Source: an uncultured Alphaproteobacteria bacterium
GTDB lineage: Bacteria; Pseudomonadota; Alphaproteobacteria; Caulobacterales; Hyphomonadaceae
Direction of reading: 5' to 3'
NCBI GenBank assembly: GCA_903831255.1
Contig: CAIKWZ010000013.1
Coordinates: forward strand, 62,001 to 126,000
Length of the DNA: 64,000 nucleotides
Shown here: positions 17,634-26,002 of the stretch, piece after piece
Numbering within the stretch: the stretch's first letter is position 1
How the letters are laid out: every line of letters begins with the position of its first letter
The notes under the pieces: generated by a model
Seen by the model: the letters and a program-made list of their open reading frames with translations, nothing else
What the model was told of the DNA's origin: nothing
The model's database searches: none
Made by a program: the position numbers and the translations under genes

Positions 17634-18974
17634 TTAACGACTTCGCGGCTCACCCGGGAAAAACACCGCGATGGTCGATCCGCCGCCCTGTCGACTTTCA
17701 ATGTCGAGCCGTCCTCCATGGAGTTCGGCGAATGCCCGAACCACAGAAAGCCCAAGACCTGACCCTTTATGCTTTCGCCCCTCCTCTCCCTGCTCGAAGG
17801 CGCGGGAGAGACGATGCAGCTCTTCTTCGCCAATGCCGGCGCCCGTGTCTGACACGGACAGGAGAGCGCCTCCCGATGCGCTGATGGCGGAGACGGTGAC
17901 GATCCCTCCCTGAGGCGTAAACTTGAGAGCATTCGAAATGAGATTGAGCGCAATCTGACGCACAGCGCGGGGATCTGCGAACGCCTCCACGTCTTCCCCT
18001 TCAGCCAGCTCAAGTGCGATGGACCTTCGCTCTGCGGCGTCACTCATGAAACGAACCGCTTCCGCCACGAGATCGGTCAGCGACACCAGATCCGGAGAAA
18101 TGTCATAGCGACCCGCCTCGATGCGCGAGAGATCCAGAACGTCATCGACGACCATCTCGAGGGTCTGCCCCCCCTCTCGGATAAGACCGGCATATTCGAG
18201 ATACTTGTCCGGCAACGGACCAAAGACAGCGTTCTTCATCATGTCGGCGAAGCCGATGATGGCGTTGAGGGGCGTCCTGAGCTCATGACTGGTCTGAGCG
18301 AAAAAGCGGGTCCGTCCCTCAAGTCTTGTTTCAGCGTCCTCAACCGCCCTTCGCGCGCGCGCGGCCTCCTCCTCGGCGATCCTCACGCGCGTCTCGAGCT
18401 GCCGGATCCTCAGAGCCGTCTCAGGATCGACGGCCGCAGCCGGTCGCACCGCGTCCCTGAGCCCGGGACCGGCAGACATCGCAGGAGCGCCTGCGCCCAA
18501 AAACGCCTGTATTACAACCATGACCAGGCCGGCGAGGCCAAAGGACATGGCGAAGGCCGAGGCGACATCCTCACTGAGCGGACCCGGATAAGACCCCGCC
18601 CACCCTGCGAGGCCGGCGGCGAGGAAGGCGAGAGCCGCCGTCTCGAGGACGAAACGGCGCCGACCGCCCCTCCAGGCCTCGCCAACGGCGGGCGCCAGAA
18701 GCGCCAGCATGGGCGTCTGAACGCCCCCGGTGAGGGCGAGACCCAGGGCTGCGACAGCCAGAAAAAGAATGGCCTCGATATCGGAAATACGGGACGGAGG
18801 GAGCGATCCGGCGAGGGCTGTGCCAATCAGGGACGGCAGACAGGCGCAGGCGAAGACGGCTGTGCCAAGCCAGAACGAGGCGCCGTTGGCCAGCCCCCAG
18901 AGGGCGGCCATGAAGGATAGACCGATCCAGATCCCCCGCGCAGCTGTCAAAGCCGTGCCTCCGGGGCTGGACAC
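17634..18974 (-). CDS. Membrane sensor histidine kinase
   Basis: A 446-residue protein. The first ~170 residues contain about five hydrophobic helices (GLSFMAALWGLANGASFWLG onward), a coiled-coil linker (IRQLETRVRIAEEEAARARRAVEDAETRLEG), then HisKA with phospho-His in AQTSHELRTPLNAIIGFADMM and a HATPase_c domain with N box (NLISNALKFTP), G1 (SVSDTGAGIG) and G2 (KGSGLGLSVV). All catalytic motifs are intact. The HELRTPLNAIIGF...LPDKYLEYAGLIREGG pattern resembles PleC/DivJ/PdhS-type alphaproteobacterial kinases. No cognate response regulator is adjacent (orphan). The start is GTG with no clear Shine-Dalgarno, so the exact N-terminus is uncertain. Confidence 0.9.
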   Translation of the reverse strand: MSSPGGTALTAARGIWIGLSFMAALWGLANGASFWLGTAVFACACLPSLIGTALAGSLPPSRISDIEAILFLAVAALGLALTGGVQTPMLALLAPAVGEAWRGGRRRFVLETAALAFLAAGLAGWAGSYPGPLSEDVASAFAMSFGLAGLVMVVIQAFLGAGAPAMSAGPGLRDAVRPAAAVDPETALRIRQLETRVRIAEEEAARARRAVEDAETRLEGRTRFFAQTSHELRTPLNAIIGFADMMKNAVFGPLPDKYLEYAGLIREGGQTLEMVVDDVLDLSRIEAGRYDISPDLVSLTDLVAEAVRFMSDAAERRSIALELAEGEDVEAFADPRAVRQIALNLISNALKFTPQGGIVTVSAISASGGALLSVSDTGAGIGEEELHRLSRAFEQGEEGRKHKGSGLGLSVVRAFAELHGGRLDIESRQGGGSTIAVFFPGEPRSR

Positions 18975-19122
18975 GCATGGGTGGAATGCAGTTCCATGTC
19001 TCGTCCTGGGGGTATTCCTAACGGGTGGTAAACACTTGTCGGCGATCCATCAGCATCAGAAGCACGTTACGGGCCGCGCGCGGCCCCTATCAGCGGCCAG
19101 ACCCGGCGGCAGGGAGATCAGC

Positions 19123-20166
19123 ATGATTTCAAGACCCGATTTCAAGGTCTCCGTCTGCGTAGCCCTCGCCCTGGCGATGGGCGCCGGGGTGCTGTCCGCG
19201 CCCGCCCGGGCCCAGACAACGACGCCGGCCCCGGCCGAACAACCGGTGGGCGAGGCCTCCCCGCGCCTCCTCCAGGAGGCGGCCGCCGCCTACGCGGACT
19301 ATCAGAGCGAGGTGTCCCTGATCCGCGATAAACCGATTTCAGGGGCCGACCAGCTCGACAAGGCCCTCACCGTCTTCGGCGCTCAGAACCCCGCCCAGCT
19401 ATCGGCCGGCTGGATCGCCTATGCGGCCATGATCGCTGCGCAGGACCCGGACTTCATCGCCGCCGTGCGCGACATTGATTCGTTTTATGGGCGAGATCGC
19501 GTGATGAGCGGTATGCGCAATGATCTGGGCTACGCGCGCACCCTCAAAGGCGGCGAGCGCGCCCTTCAAACGGCCCTTACCGTCAACGCCCGCGATACGG
19601 ACCGGATTGCGACGGCCGCAGCCTATGTCAAAGAACAGGCGATCAAGCTGCAGTCGGTGACCTGGGGCAAATCCCGCCTCAAAGATGCAGGAGGGGTCGC
19701 CACGCGGCTCAAGACCAGCGCTACCCTCCTCAGACCTATCGCCGAAGCGGCGAAAAAACTCTTCTCAGGGCCGGATCTTCATCTGGTTCTCGCGGATGCA
19801 AGCTCGAACGGCCAGGGATCTGTATGGGACCGGGTCTCGCTGATCGCCGCCAGTGCGCCAGCCGCCGCTCTTAACGCCCTCACCCCTTCCGAGCCCTCCT
19901 CGATGCGGATCGATCCTCGGCGCGAGGGCACGGCCAACCGCATCATGACCCTGGCGGCCTTTCACATTCTCGAGGCCGATCGCACGCACACGGACGAGGT
20001 TCGAGCGGCGATGAGCGACAAGCCGACCTTCGACTGCATCGACTGGTCTCAGCTCCAGCTCCAGGCCTGCGTATCGGCCGCCTACACGCGAGCCGACCTG
20101 TCCTTCTGCCTCGCCGAGCACGCCATAGGGGATGCAGGCGCCTGCTTCTCCGGGGTCGCCCGCTGA
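19123..20166 (+). CDS. Secreted protein of unknown function
   Basis: A 347-residue protein; the start chosen is the ATG that opens a clean Sec signal peptide (MISRPDFKVSVCVALALAMGAGVLSAPARA), although the frame is open further upstream. The mature part is mostly helical and the last ~70 residues contain four or more Cys (FDCIDW, QACVSAAY, FCLAEH, GACFSG), suggesting disulfide-linked periplasmic localisation. I recognise no family. It is divergent from the histidine kinase (148-base gap), and sufE follows 86 bases downstream. Confidence 0.78.
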   Translation: MISRPDFKVSVCVALALAMGAGVLSAPARAQTTTPAPAEQPVGEASPRLLQEAAAAYADYQSEVSLIRDKPISGADQLDKALTVFGAQNPAQLSAGWIAYAAMIAAQDPDFIAAVRDIDSFYGRDRVMSGMRNDLGYARTLKGGERALQTALTVNARDTDRIATAAAYVKEQAIKLQSVTWGKSRLKDAGGVATRLKTSATLLRPIAEAAKKLFSGPDLHLVLADASSNGQGSVWDRVSLIAASAPAAALNALTPSEPSSMRIDPRREGTANRIMTLAAFHILEADRTHTDEVRAAMSDKPTFDCIDWSQLQLQACVSAAYTRADLSFCLAEHAIGDAGACFSGVAR

Positions 20167-20252
20167 TCGCGACACCCTGAAAGCCGTTGGGAGCGCTGTG
20201 AGCGCGCGCACGCGACTTGCGCCCTTTCGTCGATCACGCCATAGGGTCCGCT

Positions 20253-20675
20253 ATGACGATCGAAGACCGCGCGAAGGCCGTTGAAACAGATTTCGCACTC
20301 CTGGAGGACTGGGAGTCGCGTTTTTCCTACATCATCGACCTCGGACGCAATCTCTCGCCGATGACGCCAGAGGAGCTTTGCGAAGCCAACCGGGTCAAGG
20401 GCTGCTCCAGCCAGGTCTGGCTCGTCTCCTCGCCGTCGGAAACCGTTCCAGGAGCCCTCGCTTTTCGCGGCGCCTCCGACGCCCTGATCGTCGGAGGCCT
20501 CACAGCTCTCCTGATCGGCCTTTATTCCGACCAGAAACCTGAAGACATCCTTGCGTTCGACGCCGAGGCGTTTTTCCAAAGGATCGGCGTCGCCGAGGCG
20601 CTGACACCTCAACGCTCCAACGGCCTTAAATCCATGCTGGCGCGTATCCGCGCGGAGGCCGGCGCGAAGGCCTGA
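20253..20675 (+). CDS. sufE: SufE family cysteine desulfurase activator
   Basis: A 140-residue protein with the SufE fold: LLEDWESRFSYIIDLGRNLSPMTPEELCEANRVKGCSSQVWL contains the catalytic Cys (VKGCSSQVW) that accepts persulfide from SufS during Fe-S cluster assembly, and FRGASDALIVGGLTALLIGLYSDQKPEDIL is the conserved second half. Length is typical. The start MTIEDR was chosen over an upstream start because it matches where the family begins. It stands alone here, without sufS or sufBCD. Confidence 0.93.
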   Translation: MTIEDRAKAVETDFALLEDWESRFSYIIDLGRNLSPMTPEELCEANRVKGCSSQVWLVSSPSETVPGALAFRGASDALIVGGLTALLIGLYSDQKPEDILAFDAEAFFQRIGVAEALTPQRSNGLKSMLARIRAEAGAKA

Positions 20676-20770
20676 CCGGACTTCCCCCCTCCCGGGATCG
20701 CATTGCCCCCCCTTGACCGGGGTTCAGACAATCCTGAAGGAAGACCTGACCAGAGAGCGGAGAAGAGTTC

Positions 20771-21022
20771 ATGCCACAGAAAGACATGCGCCTGATCGAA
20801 CGTCCTTCAAATCCTGAAGGCGTTCTCGAGCCCGCCGCGGGATCCTACGCTCTGACCGGAGACGGCGACATCACGTATCGATGCGGCGGCTGCAAGTCGA
20901 AACTTGCCCAGAATGTGAGCCATGATCAGGTCTGCGGCGCCTTCACCGCCATCCGCTGCCCCAAGTGCGGCCGGCACAACGAGCTTCCCCCCGAGGATCA
21001 GCATCACCACCACCACCACTGA
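20771..21022 (+). CDS. Small zinc-ribbon protein with natural C-terminal hexahistidine
   Basis: An 83-residue protein with a zinc-ribbon: CGGC (residues ~43-46) and CPKC (~66-69) separated by ~20 residues, as in rubredoxin-like or Com-type ribbons. The protein ends PPEDQHHHHHH and then TGA: six consecutive His at the very C-terminus, which would add a second metal-binding site. GGAGAAG precedes the ATG by ~6 bases. It lies between sufE (same strand) and the PAS_5 gene (convergent, 15 bases away). Function is unknown; metal storage or sensing, or nucleic-acid binding, are possible. Confidence 0.82.
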   Translation: MPQKDMRLIERPSNPEGVLEPAAGSYALTGDGDITYRCGGCKSKLAQNVSHDQVCGAFTAIRCPKCGRHNELPPEDQHHHHHH

Positions 21023-21037
21023 CCCATCCTTTGGGGA

Positions 21038-21550
21038 TCAGGCGGCCTGAACCTCATCGATGTCGATGCGCAAGAGCCGATCGGCGACCCGCGCTGCGCG
21101 ATCGGGATCGCTCAGCGCTTCCGCGGCGAGGAAACGATCGTGACACAGGGCGAGGTCGGCCCGTTCGCCGTCGGTGGACATGGGCAACCTCATCCAGAAG
21201 TGCACCCGACCATCCTCGAGGATCGAGCGCCCCGAGACGGGACGGAGCCGATCGAGCGTTTCGCGAACCCCATCGCTCCAGGCCCCGCGGCCCGCTGAGG
21301 CGGGGAGATCCTCAAGGGACAGACCCTTCAGATCGCGACCGAAGGCCTGCCGAAGCCCTGTTCCGGCAAGACGAAACCGATACCGCCCCGCCTCATTCGC
21401 CAGAACGCTGACGTGAGCCAGCTCACAGACGATCCCCGAGAGATCGAGATCTTCACGTCTGAGGACAGCGCGTCCATGAAGACGCGATCGCCAGGCGTCA
21501 TATACAAGTCGTTGACCGGCAGGACCGCGTCCCGCCTCCTCGCATGTCAT
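21038..21550 (-). CDS. PAS domain-containing protein (PAS_5 type)
   Basis: A 170-residue cytoplasmic protein composed almost entirely of one PAS-like domain of the alphaproteobacterial PAS_5 type: WRSRLHGRAVLRREDLDLSGIVCELAHVSVLANEAGRYRFRLAGTGLRQAFGRDLKGLSLEDL, with later HFWMRLPMSTDGERADLALC. There is no output domain, so it probably acts as a stand-alone sensor or interaction module; the ligand is unknown. A strong purine-rich AAGGGGG lies 8 bases before the ATG. A 312-base gap with a large inverted repeat separates it from mucR. Confidence 0.82.
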   Translation of the reverse strand: MTCEEAGRGPAGQRLVYDAWRSRLHGRAVLRREDLDLSGIVCELAHVSVLANEAGRYRFRLAGTGLRQAFGRDLKGLSLEDLPASAGRGAWSDGVRETLDRLRPVSGRSILEDGRVHFWMRLPMSTDGERADLALCHDRFLAAEALSDPDRAARVADRLLRIDIDEVQAA

Positions 21551-21862
21551 CGTTCAGCCCCCTTCGCCTTCCTGCCCGACCCCTCACTCGGAGGGGTCCG
21601 CCAGGACGTGCATCAGACCTCGAGCCCGACAGGGTCACGCGCGGCCAGCCCGACCGCACGCGTCCCAGGGGAGGTTGTCTCCTCCCTCGTCCTCTCCCGG
21701 AATCAGACCGCCTTTCACCGGTTAGGGTGAAAGGCGGTCTGGCAGGGTGATTCGCGCTCGCGGAGTTAACCGTGCTTAAGAGAGATGAATCTGGCAAGAG
21801 TCCCGACGCGTAATTCCGGCGGCAATGTGTTAACGCCCCCGCCCCGGAAGGGTCGCATGTTC
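21551..21862. other. Gap between mucR and the PAS_5 gene
   Basis: No coding sequence is convincing here. The gap carries a 16-bp perfect inverted repeat (listed separately) and the likely promoter of the PAS_5 gene on the minus strand. Confidence 0.6.
21704..21741. terminator. 16-bp perfect inverted repeat downstream of mucR
   Basis: Arms CAGACCGCCTTTCACC (21704-21719) and its exact complement (21726-21741) flank a 6-base loop. It lies 122 bases past the mucR stop. The stem is long and stable but no T-run follows on either strand, so it may be a terminator of a non-canonical type, an RNA-stabilising hairpin or a protein-binding site. Confidence 0.55.
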
Positions 21863-22273
21863 TTACTTCCGGCCCTGACCAAGCCCCATTTTGCGAGCCA
21901 GTTCGGAACGTTGCCGCGCGTAATTGGGAGCAACCATCGGGTAGTCAGAGGGAAGCCCCCATTTCTCGCGGTAAGCCTCGGGCGACATATCGTATCGTGT
22001 TCGCAGATGACGCTTCAGAGATTTGAACTTCTTGCCATCCTCAAGACACACGATGTGCTCGTCCGTCACTGACCTGCGCACAGGAACAGCGGGCCTCAGA
22101 TCGGATTTTTCCGCTGGCGGCGCAGGAGCAAGAACTGAGGCAAGCGCCCCGTGCACGCTTTCGATCAGACCCGGAAGGTCGGACGCCGCAACCTGATGAT
22201 TGGACACGTAAGCCGAGACAATATCCGCGGACAACTCAAGCAATCTGGAGACTTCTTGCGTATCCCGTTCCAT
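21863..22273 (-). CDS. mucR: MucR/Ros family zinc-finger transcriptional regulator
   Basis: A 136-residue regulator. The N-terminal half ([34 protein letters not shown]) is the MucR oligomerisation region; the C-terminal half holds the prokaryotic zinc-finger segment [46 protein letters not shown]. As in many MucR proteins, only one Cys (CLED) is present and the zinc ligands are partly replaced. MucR proteins are AT-rich-DNA-binding, H-NS-like global regulators in Alphaproteobacteria. The ATG at 22273 is preferred over the GTG three codons earlier because GAGGG sits 8 bases before it. An 8-bp inverted repeat lies 58 bases upstream. Confidence 0.93.
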   Translation of the reverse strand: MERDTQEVSRLLELSADIVSAYVSNHQVAASDLPGLIESVHGALASVLAPAPPAEKSDLRPAVPVRRSVTDEHIVCLEDGKKFKSLKRHLRTRYDMSPEAYREKWGLPSDYPMVAPNYARQRSELARKMGLGQGRK

Positions 22274-22330
22274 CCTCGCCACCCTCTTTCGCCCCGCGGC
22301 CGATCAAGATCCGCATTTCGACGGCTCGCT

Positions 22331-22354
22331 TCAATGATACGGACACATCATTGA
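22331..22354. promoter_or_regulatory. Inverted repeat in the mucR upstream region
   Basis: TCAATGAT-N8-ATCATTGA, with 8-bp perfect arms, lies 58 bases before the mucR ATG between mucR and the 3' end of the Mrp operon. It is relatively AT-rich for this genome and is a candidate autoregulatory operator. Confidence 0.45.
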
Positions 22355-22402
22355 TCAGAACGAATCCTGTCTTCGACGACAGACGACACACACGAATTCT
22401 TG

Positions 22403-24196
22403 TCAGGTCAACGAAACGACAGAGATAATCACAACTATTGCCAGTAATGCCACCGCCCACACGGCTCCGGAAACAGCAGAAGCGCGGCTCGCCAACGCCC
22501 CGGCGGGCGAGAAGACCTCCGCCATCATCGCGCCGACGCGTCCCAGAACGTCGCGCCCTGCCGCCGCGACGGATCTCAGCACTCCGAGCAAAGGGGCTCT
22601 CACCGGTCCTGCAGCCAGAGGCCAGCCCCGTCGCCACACCCAGTCGACATCCAGAATGATCCCGGGGGCCTCGGGCGGATAAAGACCTGCCCGCTTGAGA
22701 AGGAGGAAAGCGAGCACTGCGAAGGCCAGCAGCTGGAGCTGAGTGAGGATATGCTCAAGGGTGAACAGGTCCTGGACAAGATACTCGCGCGCCACATCCC
22801 GATAGGGCAGCAGTTCATAGAACCACGCGGGGGACATGCCGATCGACAGACACAGGCCTGCTGAGAGGCCCATGGCCAGAAGCATGTTGAAGGGCGCCTC
22901 CTCTGGCCTCCGCCCGCTGTCATGGGAGAAAAACGCGAAGTACGGGATCTTGATGCCTGAGTGCTCGAGAACGCCGGCCGATGCGAAGAGAAGCATGAGC
23001 CAGACGAGCATCAGGCCCTCTCCCGAATGAACGGAGGACATGATCATCGACTTCGAGGCAAACCCCGACAGCAAAGGCAGGGCTGAAATCGACGCAGCCC
23101 CGATCAGACAGAACAGCGCGGTGAAGGGCATCGTTCGATGAAGCCCTCCCAGATCCGTCGCGCGCGTCGACCCCGTTCTCATCCACACCGCGCCCATCGC
23201 CATGAACAAAAGGCCCTTGAACACGATATGCGCCACCGCGTGAGCGGCGGCTCCGTTGAGAGCGAGGGGCGTCCCGACCCCGACGGCGCAGACCATGAAG
23301 CCGATCTGATTGTTGGTGGAGAAAGCGAGAACCTTTCGGAGGTCATTCTCGATCACCGCAAAGAAGATCGGATAGATGGTCATCACCGCACCGATCCAGA
23401 TCAGGGCGTCCAGTCCTGCAAATCCGCGGGCCAGGACATAAACCGCCAGCGTCGTGGTATAAGCTGACATCACGACAGCGCCGGTCTCGGTTGTGTTCGG
23501 ATAGGCGTCCTGGAGCCATGTATGCGCCAACGGAAAGCCCGCCTTGATCCCGACCGCGGCGAGAATGAGGAGTGTTCCGGGCGCGTCCAGGTCGAACACT
23601 CCGACGAGGACGCCGTCCTGAAGTCTGCCGATCTCGGAGAGGATAAAACTCCCTTCCGCGAGGCCAGTCATCGCCACCCCGGAGATCAGGAGAACGCCTG
23701 ACAGGATCTGCATCATGAGATAGCGCATGCCGGCTGGCAGACTGTCCCGGCCGCCGCTCGCGAACACAAGAAGACTTGAGGCCAGCGCGGTCAGCTCCCA
23801 GCAAACCGCAAGAGTGACCAGGTCGCCGGCGAATACGGCCGCTATCGCCGCTCCGGCATAAACAAGTCCGGCGGCGTCCTGAAGCCTGTCGCGCCGGTGA
23901 AGGCTGTAGATGCCTCCCAGGACCGCCGCGAGAACAAACCCCAGCGCAAAGATCAACGACAGGCTGTCGGTTCGGTAGAGGGATATCTCAAGACCCAGAA
24001 ATCCAAGGACGGCGGTCCCTGACGAGACCTCCGCGGGGGGATAAAGCATGATGAGCAGAGCGAGGATCGGCGGACCGATGAGGGCGAGAGATCTCTGAAA
24101 TCCCCCTTGGGCGAGGAGCGCGAAAGGAGCGCACGCGATCACCCAGAAGCCGGGATTGAGAGACAGGACGAAGGCGAGAAGCTGCTCAGTCGACAT
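22403..24196 (-). CDS. Mrp/NuoL-type proton-conducting antiporter subunit (third D-like subunit)
   Basis: A 597-residue polytopic membrane protein of the complex I antiporter family. The key ion-path residues are visible: Glu in VCWELTALASSLLVF (TM5) and Lys in GIKAGFPLAHTWLQDAYP (TM7). Further conserved segments are VIENDLRKVLAFSTNNQIGFM and HIVFKGLLFMAMGAVW. The C-terminus extends ~100 residues past the core and ends in a last helix, as in longer MrpA/NuoL-like proteins. The ATG at 24196 is chosen because GGAG lies ~6 bases upstream; it overlaps the preceding small gene by 11 bases. It is the last gene of the nine-gene Mrp operon. Residues and context indicate a proton/cation channel of the Mrp complex. 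Confidence 0.9.
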   Translation of the reverse strand: MSTEQLLAFVLSLNPGFWVIACAPFALLAQGGFQRSLALIGPPILALLIMLYPPAEVSSGTAVLGFLGLEISLYRTDSLSLIFALGFVLAAVLGGIYSLHRRDRLQDAAGLVYAGAAIAAVFAGDLVTLAVCWELTALASSLLVFASGGRDSLPAGMRYLMMQILSGVLLISGVAMTGLAEGSFILSEIGRLQDGVLVGVFDLDAPGTLLILAAVGIKAGFPLAHTWLQDAYPNTTETGAVVMSAYTTTLAVYVLARGFAGLDALIWIGAVMTIYPIFFAVIENDLRKVLAFSTNNQIGFMVCAVGVGTPLALNGAAAHAVAHIVFKGLLFMAMGAVWMRTGSTRATDLGGLHRTMPFTALFCLIGAASISALPLLSGFASKSMIMSSVHSGEGLMLVWLMLLFASAGVLEHSGIKIPYFAFFSHDSGRRPEEAPFNMLLAMGLSAGLCLSIGMSPAWFYELLPYRDVAREYLVQDLFTLEHILTQLQLLAFAVLAFLLLKRAGLYPPEAPGIILDVDWVWRRGWPLAAGPVRAPLLGVLRSVAAAGRDVLGRVGAMMAEVFSPAGALASRASAVSGAVWAVALLAIVVIISVVSLT

Positions 24197-24533
24197 CGCG
24201 GCTCTCCGCATTGTCGTAGTAGCGTTCCGGCCGCCTCAAGAGGCGCCCCAGGGGCCAGCCCGAGAGGACCGCCAGTGAAAAGGCGCCGAAACCGAACAGT
24301 CCATAAAAACCCGGCAGAGATTCGATCCGACCTGGCGAGACGGCCGCTGTCACCAGGCCGACGCCTACCAGAAGCACCGCCGCGAGGGCGGTCGCCACCA
24401 GACATCGATTGGCGAACGCCTGGGTCCTCATGGGCGCGAAGATCATCCGGGACACCGGGTGCTCGCCGCGCTCGCCCTCGGCATTCGAAACAGCCGCCTC
24501 ATCAGGGGGAAGATCATGGGACGACCCGCTCAT
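24186..24533 (-). CDS. Small membrane protein of the Mrp operon
   Basis: A 115-residue protein with an acidic N-terminus and two predicted transmembrane helices (CLVATALAAVLLVGVGLVTAAV and GFYGLFGFGAFSLAVLSGWPLGRLL), then a short charged tail (RRPERYYDNAESRDVD). It overlaps the upstream antiporter subunit by 4 bases and the downstream one by 11, so it is co-translated with them. I do not recognise a standard Mrp subunit; it is probably an accessory component of this variant complex. Confidence 0.8.
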   Translation of the reverse strand: MSGSSHDLPPDEAAVSNAEGERGEHPVSRMIFAPMRTQAFANRCLVATALAAVLLVGVGLVTAAVSPGRIESLPGFYGLFGFGAFSLAVLSGWPLGRLLRRPERYYDNAESRDVD

Positions 24534-26002
24534 GGCGCTCGCTCCGCAATGGGGATGAGATAGGTCATCACCCAGTCACCGATGAAGAACAGACCGAAAC
24601 AACCCGCAGCCGTGACCACGGGCGGCAGCACCGCCAGAAACGGCGCCCGCACCGGCCCAGACCGCAAAGCCGCCTCGCCGGGCTCTCCCAGAAATCCGGA
24701 GATGACAATCGGAAGAAAACAGGCCGCCGAAAGGAGAGAGGACAGGATCATGGCCGCCGCCGTGACGGGCTGTTCCGCCCCGAACGCGGCGGTGATCAGA
24801 AGAAATTTCGACCACATGCCGCCGAAGGGAGGCAAACCGATCACTGAAAGCGACCCGACGAGGAAGGCTGCAAATACCAGAGGCATTCGACGGGCAAGGC
24901 CGCTCACTGAGCTGACACGCGTCACTCCGGTCGCCAGATAGATGGCGCCGACGCACATGAACATGGTGATCTTGCCGAAGGCGTGAGTGAGCATGTGAAG
25001 GCCGCCGCCGACAACCCCCGCCCCCACCGCAATCAGCGCTCCGGAAATAATGTAGGAGAGCTGGGAGACTGTCGACCAGGCCAGGCGCTCCTTGAGATCA
25101 TCCCGGGTCAGGGCGGTCGCGGACGCGACCAGAATGGTGGCCGCCGCCACCCACAAAAGGCCCTGAGCCGCCGGAGAGGTGGCGATGATCTCCGGGCCGA
25201 ATATGCCTGCCGCGCATTTCAGGATCAGGAAAACGCCTGTCTTGACGACGGCCACAGCATGAAGAAAGGCAGACACAGGCGTCGGCGCAGCCATGGCGCC
25301 AGGAAGCCAGGCGTGAAGGGGCATAAGCGCCGCCTTCGCTGTCCCGAAGACGACCATGATCAACAAAACTCCCGCCGGAAGAGCGTCCATACGCCCGGCA
25401 AGCAGCCCCCCGGTCACGAATTCAGTTGAGCCCACCATCGCCTGGATCGTCGCCACAGCCGGCAGAAGGAGGGCGGCGGCGGATCCGCCCAGCAGCAGGA
25501 CATATAAACGTCCTGCGCGGCGCGAAGTCTCATCGCCCTTATGCGTCACGAGGGGATAGGTCGCGAATGTCAGGAGCTCGTAAAACAGGAAGGCGGTGAA
25601 CAGGTTGCCCGCCATCGCCACACCCGACACGGCGCACATGGCGAGGCCGAAACAGGCGTAAAAGCGCCCCTGTCTCGGCTCCCGGCGCGCCCGCATGTAG
25701 CCGATGGAATACAGAGAATTGAGAAGATAGAGCGCTGAGGCCATCGCAGCAAACAACGCCCCAAGAGGCTCAAGGCGAAAAAAGATCGCCAGCCCCGGTA
25801 TCGGCTCCGCAAGACGCATTTCCGGCGGCCGACCCAGGGCCGTCACGACCAGCAGCGCGGCGCATATACATGTCAGAGCCAGGGCTGCGACGACGGTGAC
25901 AGTGTCGCGCACATCCCTCATCCGGGCGAAGATCAACGCAGATCCCGCGGCCGCCAGAGGCGCTCCCAGCGAGGCGAGGATCAGAACCTCTCCTGTCGTC
26001 AT
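24530..26002 (-). CDS. Mrp/NuoL-type antiporter subunit (second D-like subunit)
   Basis: A 490-residue polytopic membrane protein of the proton-conducting transporter family. LFYELLTFATYPLVTHKG contains the TM5 Glu; VVFGTAKAALMPLHAWLPGAMAAPTPVSAFLHAVAVVKTGVFLI contains the TM7 Lys and the TM8 His/Lys line typical of NuoL/MrpA/MrpD; LKERLAWSTVSQLSYI follows. It starts with ATG, overlapping the preceding mrpD by 4 bases. It probably forms a second ion-translocating subunit, replacing the antiporter half that MrpA supplies in canonical Mrp systems. Confidence 0.9.
   Translation of the reverse strand: MTTGEVLILASLGAPLAAAGSALIFARMRDVRDTVTVVAALALTCICAALLVVTALGRPPEMRLAEPIPGLAIFFRLEPLGALFAAMASALYLLNSLYSIGYMRARREPRQGRFYACFGLAMCAVSGVAMAGNLFTAFLFYELLTFATYPLVTHKGDETSRRAGRLYVLLLGGSAAALLLPAVATIQAMVGSTEFVTGGLLAGRMDALPAGVLLIMVVFGTAKAALMPLHAWLPGAMAAPTPVSAFLHAVAVVKTGVFLILKCAAGIFGPEIIATSPAAQGLLWVAAATILVASATALTRDDLKERLAWSTVSQLSYIISGALIAVGAGVVGGGLHMLTHAFGKITMFMCVGAIYLATGVTRVSSVSGLARRMPLVFAAFLVGSLSVIGLPPFGGMWSKFLLITAAFGAEQPVTAAAMILSSLLSAACFLPIVISGFLGEPGEAALRSGPVRAPFLAVLPPVVTAAGCFGLFFIGDWVMTYLIPIAERAP

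Noticed and set aside
15413-18974. TIR protein and histidine kinase as a phage-defence operon
   Set aside because: No nuclease, cyclase or other defence effector is adjacent, and flanking genes are metabolic or housekeeping.
20771-21022. Vector contamination as the source of the hexahistidine tail
   Set aside because: The sequence runs without a break from the zinc-ribbon gene through the tail into a chromosomal PAS_5 gene, and no cloning-vector sequence is present.
21766-21779. CtrA-like site TTAA-N6-TTAA
   Set aside because: The CtrA consensus requires a 7-base spacer; here it is 6, and the site lies downstream of mucR with no plus-strand gene to control.
21785-22072. 95-residue plus-strand frame opposite mucR
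   Set aside because: It overlaps the conserved zinc-finger region of mucR antisense, with no ribosome-binding site and no recognisable domain.
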